From Brachycybe producta (Eukaryota; Arthropoda; Diplopoda; Playtdesmida; Andrognathidae): 64,000 bases of DNA. The stretch is from the NCBI GenBank assembly GCA_036925085.1, contig JAUPFP010000001.1, positions 20,919,229-20,983,228 of the forward strand. Reading direction: 5' to 3'. Below the pieces are notes generated by a model, which ran no database searches, had not been told where the DNA came from, and saw nothing but the letters and a program-made list of their open reading frames with translations. The position numbers and the translations under genes are program-made. Below, piece after piece: positions 11,555 through 22,773 of this stretch; the stretch's first letter is position 1, and the number at the start of each line of letters is the position of its first letter.

Positions 11555-11626
11555 TCCCATGTTGTCTAGTGGCTAGGATACCTGGCTCTCACCCAGGAGG
11601 CCCGGGTTCGATTCCCGGCATGGGAA
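11555..11626 (+). tRNA. tRNA-Glu (anticodon CTC)
   Basis: Same 72-nt body as the gene at 10,775 apart from the anticodon: loop CTCTCAC places CTC at 11588-11590. Acceptor, D, anticodon and T stems are fully paired. A TTTT terminator follows within about 10 nt. With the TTC gene it covers both glutamate codons. One base separates the two isoacceptors, so one may derive from the other. Confidence 0.95.
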
Positions 11627-11844
11627 CTTGTTTTGCACATACTAAACATAGACCTTTCGATTATTGATTTTCTTAAACATTCATTTTTACTCACGTTTTT
11701 AAAAAAACTAGAATGGTCATTTGTATTATTTAATAGTATTTTCACGTTAATATTTTTCAAAATAATAGACAAACCATAAAAAAATATCATTGGCTTAAAG
11801 TTTTTTAAGGTGGTTTTAAAGGGTAAATGAGGCCTCTTGAAGTC

Positions 11845-12097
11845 TGAATTATTTTCTTTCAGAAGTAAAAAATGGAGATAAAATTGAAATTGTCTTAGAA
11901 ACTAGAATGGTAGCTCAATCACTTGATGGTATTTTCCAGCTGATATCTTTCAAAATAAGCTTTTTATGTGAGTTTGAAAATGATCCAAATTATTTTGAAA
12001 GATTTCAACATGAATATACCCTTAAGTGATTGAGCTACCCTTCTAGTTTCTAAAACACGTTCAAATTTATCGTAATTCAGTTACTGAAAGACAGAAG
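11845..12097. mobile_element. Family Q hairpin element, near-complete copy
   Basis: About 250-bp palindrome. Left arm has TCTTTCAG, then AAACTAGAATGGTAGCTC and TTTCAAAATAAGC; the right arm mirrors it back to TTCTAGTTTCTAAAACACG and CTGAAAGACAGAA. Foldback structure without coding capacity. Confidence 0.65.
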
Positions 12098-12113
12098 AAA
12101 CAGATTTGGAGAG

Positions 12114-12302
12114 ACAGACAGTTAGAAATCGGAGAGAACTTCAGTTGGCTCCGCCCTTGTTATGACGACCGGCAACTTCTAATCGGTTGGTTATGTAGTC
12201 TGACGTCACATGCCGAACCACACAACAAACCAATTAGAAGTTGCCGGTCGTCATAACAAGGACGGAACCAACTGAAGTTTTCCACGATTTCTAACTGCCT
12301 GT
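12114..12302. mobile_element. MITE, ACAGGCA family, 9-bp target duplication
   Basis: Ends ACAGACAGTTAG / CTAACTGCCTGT, with arms of GGCTCCGCCC, CCAATTAG and TGACGTCA. Flanks TTTGGAGAG (12105-12113) and GTTGGAGAG (12303-12311) match at 8 of 9 positions. Confidence 0.85.
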
Positions 12303-14477
12303 GTTGGAGAGTTGTTTATACCTTTTAAAACCCACCTCAACCCCACACAGGGATACAATGTCATGTTTGCCATTCGCCTTATTGAACATATGTAAAAAAA
12401 GCAGATCACGTGATCCTATAAATGTTTATTTTTTCTTTCTAGTTTCTTAAGAATTTCGTCACCAAAAGATATCTGTCTGTGGTTCCTTTTTATGTTTTTT
12501 TGGGCAATAAAAGGTCAAAATTAATTTGTATGTTATTTCTATATAGAGATTCATACAAAATTGAATCTATCATATGTTTCCTCCCTTTAGCCTCCTCTTT
12601 TTAGCCTCTTTTTTTCTCCATAATATACACTTCAATGTTCATCACTCAAGCTGTATATATATAATATTTCAAGTTGGAAATTAATGTTTTCTGCCTCCGT
12701 TTCGAGTCATAAAACATCGATTTCTTTCTTCTCCTTTTTCTGCATATATTTTTTTTGTGTGCTTATTTTCAAAGGCAACAAAAGAATAAAATATAAGTTT
12801 ATTGTGTCTAAAAAAAGTCCTTTAAAAGTCATTTACTTCACACTTTAGGAAATCATTTGCCAAATTCTATTGACCATTATGAGAACAAATTTCTTTTCTT
12901 GTAAGGAATGGGGGGGAAAAAAACCCCAGCAACTAGCAATAGGTTTTTTATAGCACTCAGTTATTTAGCAGTAGATATTAAGTTGGGGTTTTTTTAGAAT
13001 ACCCTTAAGAGGCTACATCACAAAATTACTTCGAAAAATCTCCGCAAAGAGCGCAAGCATTGTTTTTCTATTGAGCCCATAGACCGAATGTTAAAGAAAA
13101 TACGTTAATTTTTAAAATTTACACAGTCGCGGCGGCAATAGGTTTATTTTTCATATTTAATGTTGTCCAATTTTGATGGTTCAAAGTGCAATGTGCACCT
13201 TAAATATATGCTGATCTAGTGATAGAATGACAAAAAATTGGTAAGTGCGGTTCTATTTTTAAAAACTTATTTCAAAATCGCGAATTTCTAACTCTTATGT
13301 TAAACTCCAATGAGTACGCCCAAATAAGAAAAAAAAAACATCCATTAAAATGCTCGTAAAAATACTTAAAAATAATTAAAACAAAATCACAATTAAACCA
13401 CAGTGAAGCAAACACATTGGCACAGGTGCTGATTTTTTTCTGGTTTTTATATATTTTTTAAAAGTTGTTAATTTATTTCTCAAAATTGTTGAATTTCATA
13501 CAAAATTGACTTTTTATTGACTTTGATTTTTTTTTGTGTTCACCTTGACGGATATTTCTGAAGGAATTTTCAGAGTGTATTTTTTTTGTTGTTGCTTATG
13601 ATGACGTCAAAACCAATCACAGTACGATTTGGTTCATTATCATTTTTGTGCACAGTCTCCCTATAGGCCTATTATAGCAATACCAACCGTTGAAGTTTTT
13701 CTCTCTCTTCGTTTTGTTTCCTTTTTCAGTTTGAATTTCGTTATCCTTATGGAAGGTTGTGCGTGATTTTTTCCCCCCTCGCATTCCATCTCACGTCAAT
13801 ACAGAACAACAAAAAGTTAATTTACTCTTCTAGTTTCTAAAAAATGCTTTTAATTTAACGGTGTTGATTGCAACAGTTAATTAATTAACGTGACGTTTGA
13901 TTGTTTTATTTATTTTTGGTGGTGGTGGTGATTTCTTATGGAAGTAATTAATTATTTTTAATTATCCACAAGAATGTTTTTTTCTCAACAACAACAACAA
14001 AAAAAGGTAAGAAAATCAGCAAAAGTTAACATTAACACAGTGGGTGCAATCGGAAACAGGTGATTTATTTCTGCATGTTTTGTAAAGAATCTACAAGGGT
14101 TGATTGTGCGCCACCTGTTTTTTTTTTTTAAAGTAAAGAAGGAAATTATTTCAATTATAAGGGTTGGTTCATAGATAGGCAGTTGCGCTCAGAGCAAATT
14201 CATCGTTTGCCCCGCCCTTTTTTGTGCATTAGCGACAGCTATAAATTGTTTTTGTTTTTATTGTGGGAGAAACCATTATAAAGGTTCGCGCAAAAACGCA
14301 ATGTTATTTTTATTTCATTAATTGTAATTTTATTTTTATTTTATTAATTTTTATTTTAATATATATATATATTTTAAATTATTTTAATTATTTAATTTTC
14401 GGCGACTTCCTTGTCACCGGTTGAAATTTTCAAAAAGTTGAAATTTTCATCCCAATATAAACAAGGCCTTAACATAC
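12303..14477. other. Gene-free AT-rich region
   Basis: No gene on either strand. At 12,999-13,110 lies a single-arm relative of the foldback at 46,265 (ACTTCGAAAAATCTCC, GAGCGCAAGCATTG). Confidence 0.55.
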
Positions 14478-14775
14478 AAACTACTGTTATAACGACTGTT
14501 TGGCATGCAAACTACTGTTATAGCTGTTTAGCATACAACTACTGTTATGACAACTGTTTAGCATACAAACTACTGTTAGAACAACCGGTTAGCATGTAGA
14601 CTATTGTTATAACAACTGTTTAGTATGCAAACTACTGTTATAACAACCGGTTAGCATGTAGACTATTGTTATAACAACCGGTTAGTATGCAAACTACTGT
14701 TACAACAACCGTTTGGCATACAAACTTCTGTTATTTCTACTGTTATAACACTTCTTTAGCATGTAAACTACTATT
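14478..14775. repeat. About 31-bp minisatellite with ACCGGTT palindromes
   Basis: Roughly nine imperfect copies of AAACTACTGTTATAACAAC(T/C)G(T/G)TTAGCATGC. Variants alternate between ACTGTTTAGC and ACCGGTTAGC. Confidence 0.85.
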
Positions 14776-15811
14776 ATGCAAATTTATTTGCAATATAGTA
14801 AATTTTTATAAGAAGTAGCTTTGTACTTGTTTAATTTGTAATGGTACAGTTAATTTGTATGACAATAAATTTTCTTCCTAAATTGAACATTGACTTTCCA
14901 TGGAAATATCTCTCTTATCATGAAGAAGGTTGGTAGGTGAGGTTAGAACCCTTTTATGTTTTATGCAAATTAGTTAGGTCGTGTTCAGGATTAAAGGACA
15001 AACATTATTTAGAAAATAAATTTAGATAAAGAAGAAGAGAGAAACAAGTTGACAAAAGGAACTTTTTTTTAAGTGAATTGAAAATGACAGCGAGAAAGGT
15101 CGTGAGGTGATTTTTTTTTTATGAATATTCTAGTTAATTAATAGCTAAAGTTCTAATTTTAGAAATGCGAAAAATGCAGCCGAATGAAAAACAATGGAAT
15201 TGAAAATTCTGGTTAATATCACATTTCATGGCCCTGTTTCAACTTGATGAAAAGATTTAAATGGAAGAGTAAAATGGGAACGTGGCCTTAAAAAGCAAAA
15301 CACACGGGCCACTTTGGTGGAGCGACAAAACGGGATCGAAGATTATTAGCTGACCACTTTTTATGCTGCAGTGGTGATGAGTGGTGAATGGCGACCACCG
15401 CTTGTTGTTTGTCAATGGTGTGGTGAACAGCATACTAAGTGAATCTACACTAAGTGGGTTCGTGTGAAGCAAGCCGCATCAACCACTTTGTGGTGGCACA
15501 AAGTGGTTCGTGTGTTTGAAGCCATTTTTAGAAACTAGAAAGAGTTAAGCGAATCACTTAAAGGTGGTTTTAAAGTGTAAACGCCTCTCCAACTCTGATT
15601 GAATGTGTTTTAGAAACTAGAAGGGTAGCTCAATCACTTAAGGGTTTCTTTTTCCCCGTCCCTTTTTCCCCTTTTTCCCCGCCTCTCTTTCAAAATAAGC
15701 TTTTTATGGCGACATTTGAAAATGACTCAACTTTAAGCAGGCGAAATATTTTTCATTTTTGTCTATAAAAGTTTATTTTGAAAGAAATCAACATGAAAAT
15801 GCGTCCTTAAC
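14776..15811. other. Gene-free region, family Q copy at right
   Basis: AT-rich. About 15,530-15,810 holds a two-armed family Q copy (GAAACTAGAAGGGTAGCTC). The AAGTGGTTCGTGTG / AACCACTTTGTGGTG block at 15,340-15,520 recurs near 52,270. No gene supported. Confidence 0.5.
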
Positions 15812-15935
15812 ACAGGCAATTAGAAATCGGGACAAACAGAAGTTGGCTCCGCCCCTTTTTATGACGACCGGCAACTTCTAATTGGTTTGTTGTGTGGTTT
15901 GACGTTGAAAAGGGTGGAGCATGTGACGTCAGCCT
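15812..15935. mobile_element. MITE left arm, truncated at Helitron-like sequence
   Basis: Starts ACAGGCAATTAGAAATCGGG and runs through GGCTCCGCCCC to GACGTCAGC, where it changes to Helitron-like sequence. Confidence 0.7.
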
Positions 15936-15952
15936 CATACTCATCCTTAGGC

Positions 15953-16286
15953 GCTGTGAGTGTTGTTGATTGTGTAGAGGGAGAGAGAGAGAAAGAAACG
16001 TGGAGGGAGAAAAAAGGGGGAGGGGTGACTAAAGTTGAAATGAAAGGAGTAAAAAAGGAACAAACGACGCGCATGCGTACACCAGAGAAAATGAGTTTTA
16101 GAGGATAATAGTAGCAAAATTAAACCAGTTTATCACAGGCAATTGTGCCCAGCATTAGAATTTCTTTTGCTCCGCCCTTTTATGAACGTCATCAATTTCT
16201 AATTGGGTTTGTTACTTGGTCTGACGTCATAAAAGGGTGGAGGAAAAGAAATTCTAATGTGAATTTGGCTCCCGTCATTTATGACG
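15953..16286 (+). mobile_element. Helitron-like fragment (H3) containing a truncated MITE
   Basis: Inverted relative to copy 1: GAGAGAGAGA, ACGTGGAGGG, CGCGCATGCG, then an ACAGGCAATTGTGCCC MITE from 16,135, then GGCTCCCGTCATTTATGACG. The terminal TTACCCCACTAG is missing and the MITE has an internal deletion. Confidence 0.6.
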
Positions 16287-18619
16287 TTTTTATAATCACG
16301 ACTGTCAAGTATAGAATTTCCAAAACTGATTGGAATATTTTATTTTTTACAGAATTTTAACAGAAATTGACATTTAATTTGAGATTTTTGAGAAGAGATT
16401 TCTCTGCATAATTAATTCAAATTTTTAATTTTTTTTATATTGATTTTAATTAATTGCAGACATCACACAAGAAAATGTCTCAAATTTTCTCTTGATTTTT
16501 TTTTTTATGAATGACATTTTTTTTTTCGAGGACAGAAATAAAAATTCGGCTTTTTTTTGTATTTTAATTAATTGCTGCAGCAATCTTTAATTATTATATT
16601 TGTGTTTTGTTTTCATTTTGCTTGAAATTTTAACAATGAAGAAACTGTATATTTGACTACATTAACAAAAATGAAAAGGGACTAATTTATGCAAATAAGC
16701 GTGACGTCATTATGTGGCGCGGTTCTGCAGTTATAAGTAGAAAAGAGAGAGGTGCATTAAAATGTGTGTAATTAGCCCACTTTTTTGTTTGTTTGTGGAC
16801 CTATTATTTTGGCTTGGATTTTCAAATAATGAAATGGAAAGTTTTTAATATTTATTATGTGTTGTTGTTGCGTGCAATTCGTTTGTGTTGAGTGTTGTGT
16901 TATAAGCTCATTTTACTAGTAAAACTTTTTTAAATTTTGAACCGTTGCACAGGATTCCTAACACAGGGAAACATTGAGATAGTCAATTGTTTAAAATTGA
17001 ATTACTTAGAAACAATGAAGGCTACGAGTTTTGAAATGATTTTAAAGTATAACCGCCTCTCGAAGTCTTGATTATTCTGTTTTTCAGGTGCAAAAATGAA
17101 GAAAAACTTGAGTGTTTTAAAAACTAGAAGATTAGCTCAATCGCTTAAGGATATTGATATCTTTCGAAGTAAAACTTTTCATAGACAAAGACTTTTCATA
17201 ATCGCCTTATTGTCTTTACTGTCGCTTTGGGATACTTCGTACCCCAAGTGCCATATTTCCTCCCCTCCTATCATTTTTTAAGACCCCCCAAAACACCAAG
17301 TCACATTCTGGTTCTGGGGTGCACCTGAGACGGTGTACACACTGTACACAGGCCCAAGGTATAAAGGTCCGTGTCTTGATTAACTCGTGGGCCATTCATT
17401 TTCTGATATCGAAACTATGAAGTAAACTACTCATTTGATGGTCCGGTGGCTGAACAACGCCACAGTTGTAACTCTTCTCTGTTCGTTGTACTTAAAACGA
17501 TTGTGTACAATAAATAAGTAAACCGAGAATCTGCATTTGTCTGTCCTGTCTACAATTATTCTTTTCCAGTAAATGCGTTCAACGAAATACCAAAGGGAAC
17601 GACCCTGGCACCGTTTGGACTCTTGTTTACATCACACTCTCTAACCAAAAGGTGCAAACTAAGAGAACATAAACCTGAGGCCCATAAAGAGCTCTACATT
17701 GTTAACAATATCGACATCACCTTTAAGTGGTTGAGCTACCCTTCTAGTTTCTAAAACACTTTGAAGTTATGTGAGTTTGAAAATGTACCAACTTTAAACA
17801 GGCGTTATTTATTAATTTTTGTTTATAAAAGTTTATTTTGAAAAATAATAAACATGAAAACATCCTTAAATGATTGAGCTACCATTCTAGTTTCTAAAAC
17901 ACGTTCAAGTTTTTCTTTATTTTGCACCTGAAAGACAAAATAAATTTAAATAAAATTCGCGAGGCATTTACAGGTTTTAAACCACCTTTGAGGGTGTTTC
18001 TATGTTGATATCTTTCAAAATAAACATTTTATAGACAGAAAATTAGAAAATATCATCCGCTTAAAGTTGGGTCATATTGAAACTGACATAAAAAGTTTAT
18101 TTTGAAAGATATCAACATGAAAAGACTTACGTGACTACTCTTCTGCTTTTTAAAACAATTTCTAGTTTTTTTAATGTTGCTTCTGAAAGACAATTATCTT
18201 AAATTTTAGTGTCTGTTACTTTAGTGACCCCTGAAATTTGTTTTTTCTGCTATACGTTCGTGTTGTGTTGTAGCTTTTATTGTTAACATTCAGGGGGTTT
18301 CTGAGTAATTCAATTATAAACAATTGACTTTACCACCCAAAATTGCTTTGATAATAAATTGGCTTGTTTCTTCTGAGACATATACTGTATATGACAAGAT
18401 TAAACATCATGTGGAACCGGCCTTAGAAATTAGATAGAAAAGAGAAACCTGTGAGTTACTTTTTTTTTTTTAAAAAAAAGAACTTGTTGAATATTTAATG
18501 GAATTTTAAATTCCTATCTCATAAAAGAGTCATAGAGTAAAACAACAGTCACAAAACAAGCACAAATTCGTGCAAAAATTCAAATAGCGAAAAGTGTGAT
18601 TAAGAGAGCTTCATAGAAA

Positions 18620-18900
18620 AAATACTTGTGTAAGTGCAAGATAGATGGCGCCTGCAACCTCCATAGGTGGCCAACTACACACGTGCCAATTAGTTGAAAT
18701 CGAATGCACCCTTTTAGCTGTAAAAGCGTCCAAAACGACATAAAAATCAGCACGTGACAAACTTACACAGAGCATAATAAGTGAAGAAAGAGCAGGTGTA
18801 GAAATAGTGATGTAATTCAAAGTTTGCCACGTGAAAAAAAAGGAAGAGTGTCAGTACATTTCTATGGGAGGAGGGCTAGTGGCGCCATCTAACGCTACAC
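18620..18900. repeat. Dispersed repeat with AGATGGCGCC ends and CACGTG boxes
   Basis: About 280-bp unit with inverted ends AGATGGCGCC / GGCGCCATCT and three CACGTG motifs. A second copy lies at 63,122-63,420. Confidence 0.75.
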
Positions 18901-19039
18901 GTACACAATAAATGATCTACTTTCATTCTTAAACGTTCTAAAAAAAAGCCTCAGTAAACACCAGAAGTTTTCAAAAGTTTTAAAAAGTATCTTAAATTCA
19001 ATAAAAAACTCAATACTCGAAAACTTGCAAACACAAAAA

Positions 19040-19700
19040 ATCCAATCGGCAGTGACGTATTAACCATACGGTAATTGTGGTTAAAAAAATATTGTGCCAT
19101 TGCAATTGAACTCACTGATGTGTTTGCATTATGGTTAATTTAATTATGTTTATTTCATCTTGAAATTAAACTGTGATTATATTTTTAACTGCAGTTAAAC
19201 TGCTACAACAGAAAATGGAATAAAAGAAGTTTGTGAGGACTAAATACAATTAAATTAAATCGTTGACACATTTAACTGTGATTAATTTAATCATTTTTTT
19301 TTTCTCCAGAAAATTAACTTTTATTATATTTTAAGTGAAGTTAATTTCTATAATGGAAATGTTGTAAAACAATTTTGTATTGGCCAATGCAATTAAGATA
19401 ACTGTATTGTTAGGAAATTTAACTGATTAATTTAATCACATTTGTATTCACTAAAATTAACTGTGATTAAGTTCACAGTGTTATATATATCTTTAAAGGA
19501 ACCGTTTTTTTAACTGCAATTAACTTTTACAAAAAATGATAAAACAATTTTGTGGTTTCTAATGTGATTAAGATAACTGCACTGTTGACAAATGTAACTG
19601 TGATAAATTAACCACATTTGTATTGACTAAAATTAACTGATTAATTTCATCATATTATGTTTTTGATGAATTAACTGTGGTTATCTTTTAATGGTAGTTA
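19040..19700. repeat. Degenerate about 150-175 bp tandem repeat, TTAACTG-rich
   Basis: Four diverged units, each with an AATTAACTGTGATTA-like word followed by AACTGCAGTTAA and an AATGGAA word, starting near 19,164, 19,310, 19,455 and 19,630. Confidence 0.5.
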
Positions 19701-20055
19701 ACTTTCAATAATGGAAGGTATAAGGGTAAAAGTGTTTGTAATTGGTTGATTCCTCTCTACTTTTGACGGTAACATAGGTTAACATAAATGACCACAGTTC
19801 CGGAGACAGACAGACAGACAGGTTTGACCAAATGGACATTGTACTTCCTCTATTCATTTGTGTGACAGATTTTTCTTTCTCTCCTTACTGAGTGGATTAC
19901 ATGTGCGGAGGAGGGAGAGGGAGGCCCTCATTTAATGCCTTTGATGGGTTAATTTCCTCTAACACCTAAATAAACTTTCTCACCAAAATAACCAATTCCA
20001 TTTTCAGAACCTTAAGGTGGCTGAATAGATATTTATTTTGCTTTTGTCTCTTTTT

Positions 20056-20058
<3 letters not shown>

Positions 20059-20102
<44 letters not shown>
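20059..20102. repeat. (TC)n microsatellite
   Basis: Uninterrupted CT dinucleotides. Confidence 0.95.
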
Positions 20103-20105
<3 letters not shown>

Positions 20106-20425
20106 CCCCCGTCCCATTGTCTGCTCAAAGTACTACCCATTTTCAAATTGACATAAAAAGTTTGTTTTGAATGATATTCAACAAGAAAATACCCTTAAGT
20201 AATTGAGCTACCCTTCTAGTTTCTAAAAAAAACACTTTCAACTTTTTTTTTCATTTAGAACCTCAAAGACAGAATAAATCAAGAGTTTGATATGACGTTT
20301 TATAATTTTTTTTCGTCTTTCATATTTTTAGAATCCTAACCTTAAAAAAACAGTTAAAAACTTTGGTAAAATTAGTATTAACTCCATTGACGTCCAATAG
20401 AAGCGTTCACTAACAAAAAATGGCG

Positions 20426-20478
20426 ATTGTTGCATTTTCGGTGATACCCGATCCGGGTATCACCGAAAATGCAATAAT
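20426..20478. repeat. 25-bp-arm near-perfect palindrome
   Basis: Arms CATTTTCGGTGATACCCG and CGGGTATCACCGAAAATG around a 3-nt loop ATC, extended outward with one mismatch. Confidence 0.9.
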
Positions 20479-20847
20479 CGACAGGCCACCTTGTGGCCTG
20501 ACCCTGAGTGCCACACTGTGTTTTTTTTATTATTAACTAGCTTTTATACTGGCTTTGCCAGGGTTTTAAAATCTCAAATTAATATCCCTGAAAAAGGTCA
20601 AAGAACATTGGTGCTAAGACATGGCCACTGTGACAAAAAATCCGCACCCCTTTCACAGCCAAAAAAAAAATTCTGCAGCTTTATATACATTTCTGCAGGT
20701 TCCTTGAATTCCCGCACCTCTTCAAAAATACATTATTTATGTGTTGGTATGGAATTCCGCAGAGGTGCATTGCCTATCTTAAGGTGTCGAAACTATTTTC
20801 CCCGTTTCAGATTCCTAATCTTTTTTAAAATAAAACGGTTTGCCTAT

Positions 20848-20985
20848 TAGGGATGGCCATCGATAGCATCGACATATCGATATTTCGATGTCGATCGATA
20901 TTCGATATTGAACCATCGATAGTGACCTCTTTGATATCACTATCAATGTCAATATCGATATTTAGCTTGCGAGGTCCCATCCTTA
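20848..20985. mobile_element. Short hAT-type MITE, TCGAT-rich
   Basis: 138-bp element, TAGGGATGGCCATCGA to GGTCCCATCCTTA, flanked by a perfect 8-bp duplication TTGCCTAT (20840-20847 and 20986-20993). The interior is ATCGATA repeats. Confidence 0.8.
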
Positions 20986-21018
20986 TTGCCTATATATGAA
21001 GACGCGCACCACGTGTAA

Positions 21019-21564
21019 AGGCCTGGTTACACTATATTACTAGTCACTGCAAAATAGTCATGCATGACTAATTTTGTTTGGAACATTATGTGTAACATAC
21101 TTTGTGACCTCTCTCTGACCAGGATGTGACTGGATGGTGACCTCAATTTTTTGAGTAGACCTCCATCCTAGTTTTTGATACACGTTAGTAGTGATTAGCC
21201 AATCAGGAATCAGGTAGAAGAGGAGAAATCATGTGACAACAAAGTTGCAAAGAAATTAAAAGGAAACATGGCGAATTTTTGGAGTGCTGAAAACGATGGT
21301 ATCTTAATCGATTTTTATAAAGATATGTTTTTGTTTAATTATGTTTGTTTCTATTTAAAATAAATACACACAAAAACGCGTACTTGCATGGCGCCATCTT
21401 GAATTTCTGTGCCTATTAATGATTGGCTAGTCTTCTGTGATATATCACAAAGAGTAGTCACTAATCTAACATGAAAGTCTTCAATAGGTTGAAGACTAGT
21501 CACTGACCAAGCTAGTCATGCATGACTATTTTGCAGTGACTAGTAATATAGTGTAACCAGGCCT
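21019..21564. mobile_element. PIF/Harbinger-type MITE
   Basis: 546 bp with about 50-bp near-perfect inverted ends beginning AGGCCTGGTTACACTATATT, flanked by TAA on both sides (21016-21018 and 21565-21567). The TWA target duplication is the PIF/Harbinger signature. The interior lacks a transposase-like ORF. Confidence 0.85.
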
Positions 21565-21787
21565 TAAAACTCGGAAAGGGAATGATGTAGCGAGCTGAAA
21601 ATAGTTGCATTAACTTGGAAATTCTGGAAAGAATAACCTGTGCAAATTTCATGCCAGCCCTCACCGTTCAAAAGCCTTTGATGTGCAAAGAAATATCGAC
21701 TTTGTTTTATATATAAGATAATTTAATATTTAATGTTATTTTATTTATTTGTACGAGCGTATCTTAATGAACAATATAGGATTCTTA

Positions 21788-22215
21788 AGGCGCATATTCA
21801 TCTGAGTACGAACGGAAATGAGGCAAGGCGAAGCCGAACGAATGCCTCGTTTCGTTGCCTCGGTCCGTTTTTTTAGTTGTGAACAAAGTCTGACGAGGCA
21901 ACGAACCGATCCATCCGTGCGGACACTGATCATTATTCCAACTCATTGTGGATTATTTTTGTGCAAACAATATAGTACCGTAAACATGACTAAACAGACG
22001 AGAGGCGAGGCAGTTGAAACGCACAAATGCCGTCCACATCTAACCAAATTTTTCTTTGAAGTACCGACTTGGATCGGATGGCATTGGAGGTGCCTCGGAC
22101 CGTGCGCCGCACAACCAAATGTAGCTTGCCGCGCCTCGATGACACGTCCACATAAGTATGATCGTTCGGCCTCGCCTTGCCTCGTTCCCGTTCGTGCTCA
22201 GATGAATACGCGCCT
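21788..22215. mobile_element. PIF/Harbinger-type MITE, GC-richer
   Basis: 428 bp with about 54-bp inverted ends starting AGGCGC(A/G)TATTCATCTGAG, flanked by TTA (21785-21787 and 22216-22218). Removing it restores GGATTCTTATATGAAGG, exactly as in the intact family P copy at 6.2 kb. ORFs of 62-144 codons in it are palindrome readthrough. Confidence 0.9.
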
Positions 22216-22347
22216 TTATATGAAGGATTCGAGGGATTCAAGAACCTTTTAGGATTCGGATTCGAGAAAATTTAGGATTCGTCCCACCTCTAATAATAAT
22301 TTATTTTACATCAGTCAATATACAAAGCTATATTTGTTGGTATAAAG

Positions 22348-22541
22348 ACAGGCAAGTGTGCCCAGCAGTAAAATTTTGTTGGCCCCGCCCTTTTATGAGC
22401 GTCAGACCAAATATCAACTAATTAAAAAGTGAAAAGGGCGTGGCATGTGACATCAGACCAAGTAACAAACCAATTATAAATTGATGACGCTCATAAAAGG
22501 GTTGGGCCAACAAAATGTTACTGCTGGGCACACTTGCCTGT
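22348..22541. mobile_element. MITE, ACAGGCA family, perfect 9-bp target duplication
   Basis: Ends ACAGGCAAGTGTGCCCAGCA / TGCTGGGCACACTTGCCTGT. Flanked by GGTATAAAG at 22339-22347 and 22542-22550. Contains CCCCGCCCTTTTATGAGCG and CCAATTA. Nine-bp duplication suggests a Mutator-like transposase source, by inference. Confidence 0.92.
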
Positions 22542-22597
22542 GGTATAAAGAAAGAGAGAGAGAAGCATGTCTATGTCAGATTCAAAGAGATTCAAAT

Positions 22598-22773
22598 CTT
22601 CAGAATTTCTTTGGCTCCGCCCTTTTATGAGCGTCATCAATTTCTAATTGGTTTGTTACTGGGTCTGATGTCACATGCCCCGCCCTTTTTTATTTCTAAT
22701 TGGTTGATATTTGGTCTGAAGCTCATAAAAAGGCGGAGCCAAAGAAATTCTGAAGCTGTCTACAGATGCCTGT
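22598..22773. mobile_element. MITE, ACAGGCA family, left end truncated
   Basis: CAGAATTTCTTTGGCTCCGC to GTCTACAGATGCCTGT. Same subfamily as 42,171 but missing the first about 20 bp. Confidence 0.75.

Larger units (their letters stand above)
16287..20050. other. Gene-free region rich in dispersed repeats
   Basis: Holds family Q arms at about 17,035-17,150 and 17,710-18,195, a CACGTG-rich repeat (18,620-18,900) and a degenerate TTAACTG tandem (19,040-19,700). No protein gene is supported; ORFs up to 69 codons have random composition. Confidence 0.55.
20280..22292. mobile_element. Split family P element carrying nested insertions
   Basis: The left part (20,290-20,530) matches one half of the 44,058 element in reverse. 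The right part (about 21,730-22,292, with ATATAGGATTCTT...ATATGAAGGATTCGAG) matches the other half. Between and within them sit a hAT-type MITE (20,848), two PIF/Harbinger-type MITEs (21,019 and 21,788) and about 500 bp of unidentified sequence. A 119-codon ORF at 20,491-20,850 crosses repeat junctions and is not a gene. Confidence 0.6.

Noticed and set aside
20491..20850. 119-codon ORF
   Set aside because: Crosses repeat junctions inside the split family P element; no motif.
21818..22252. 144-codon ORF
   Set aside because: Lies within the TTA-flanked PIF/Harbinger MITE and runs across its end; the opposite strand is equally open in part because the element is palindromic.
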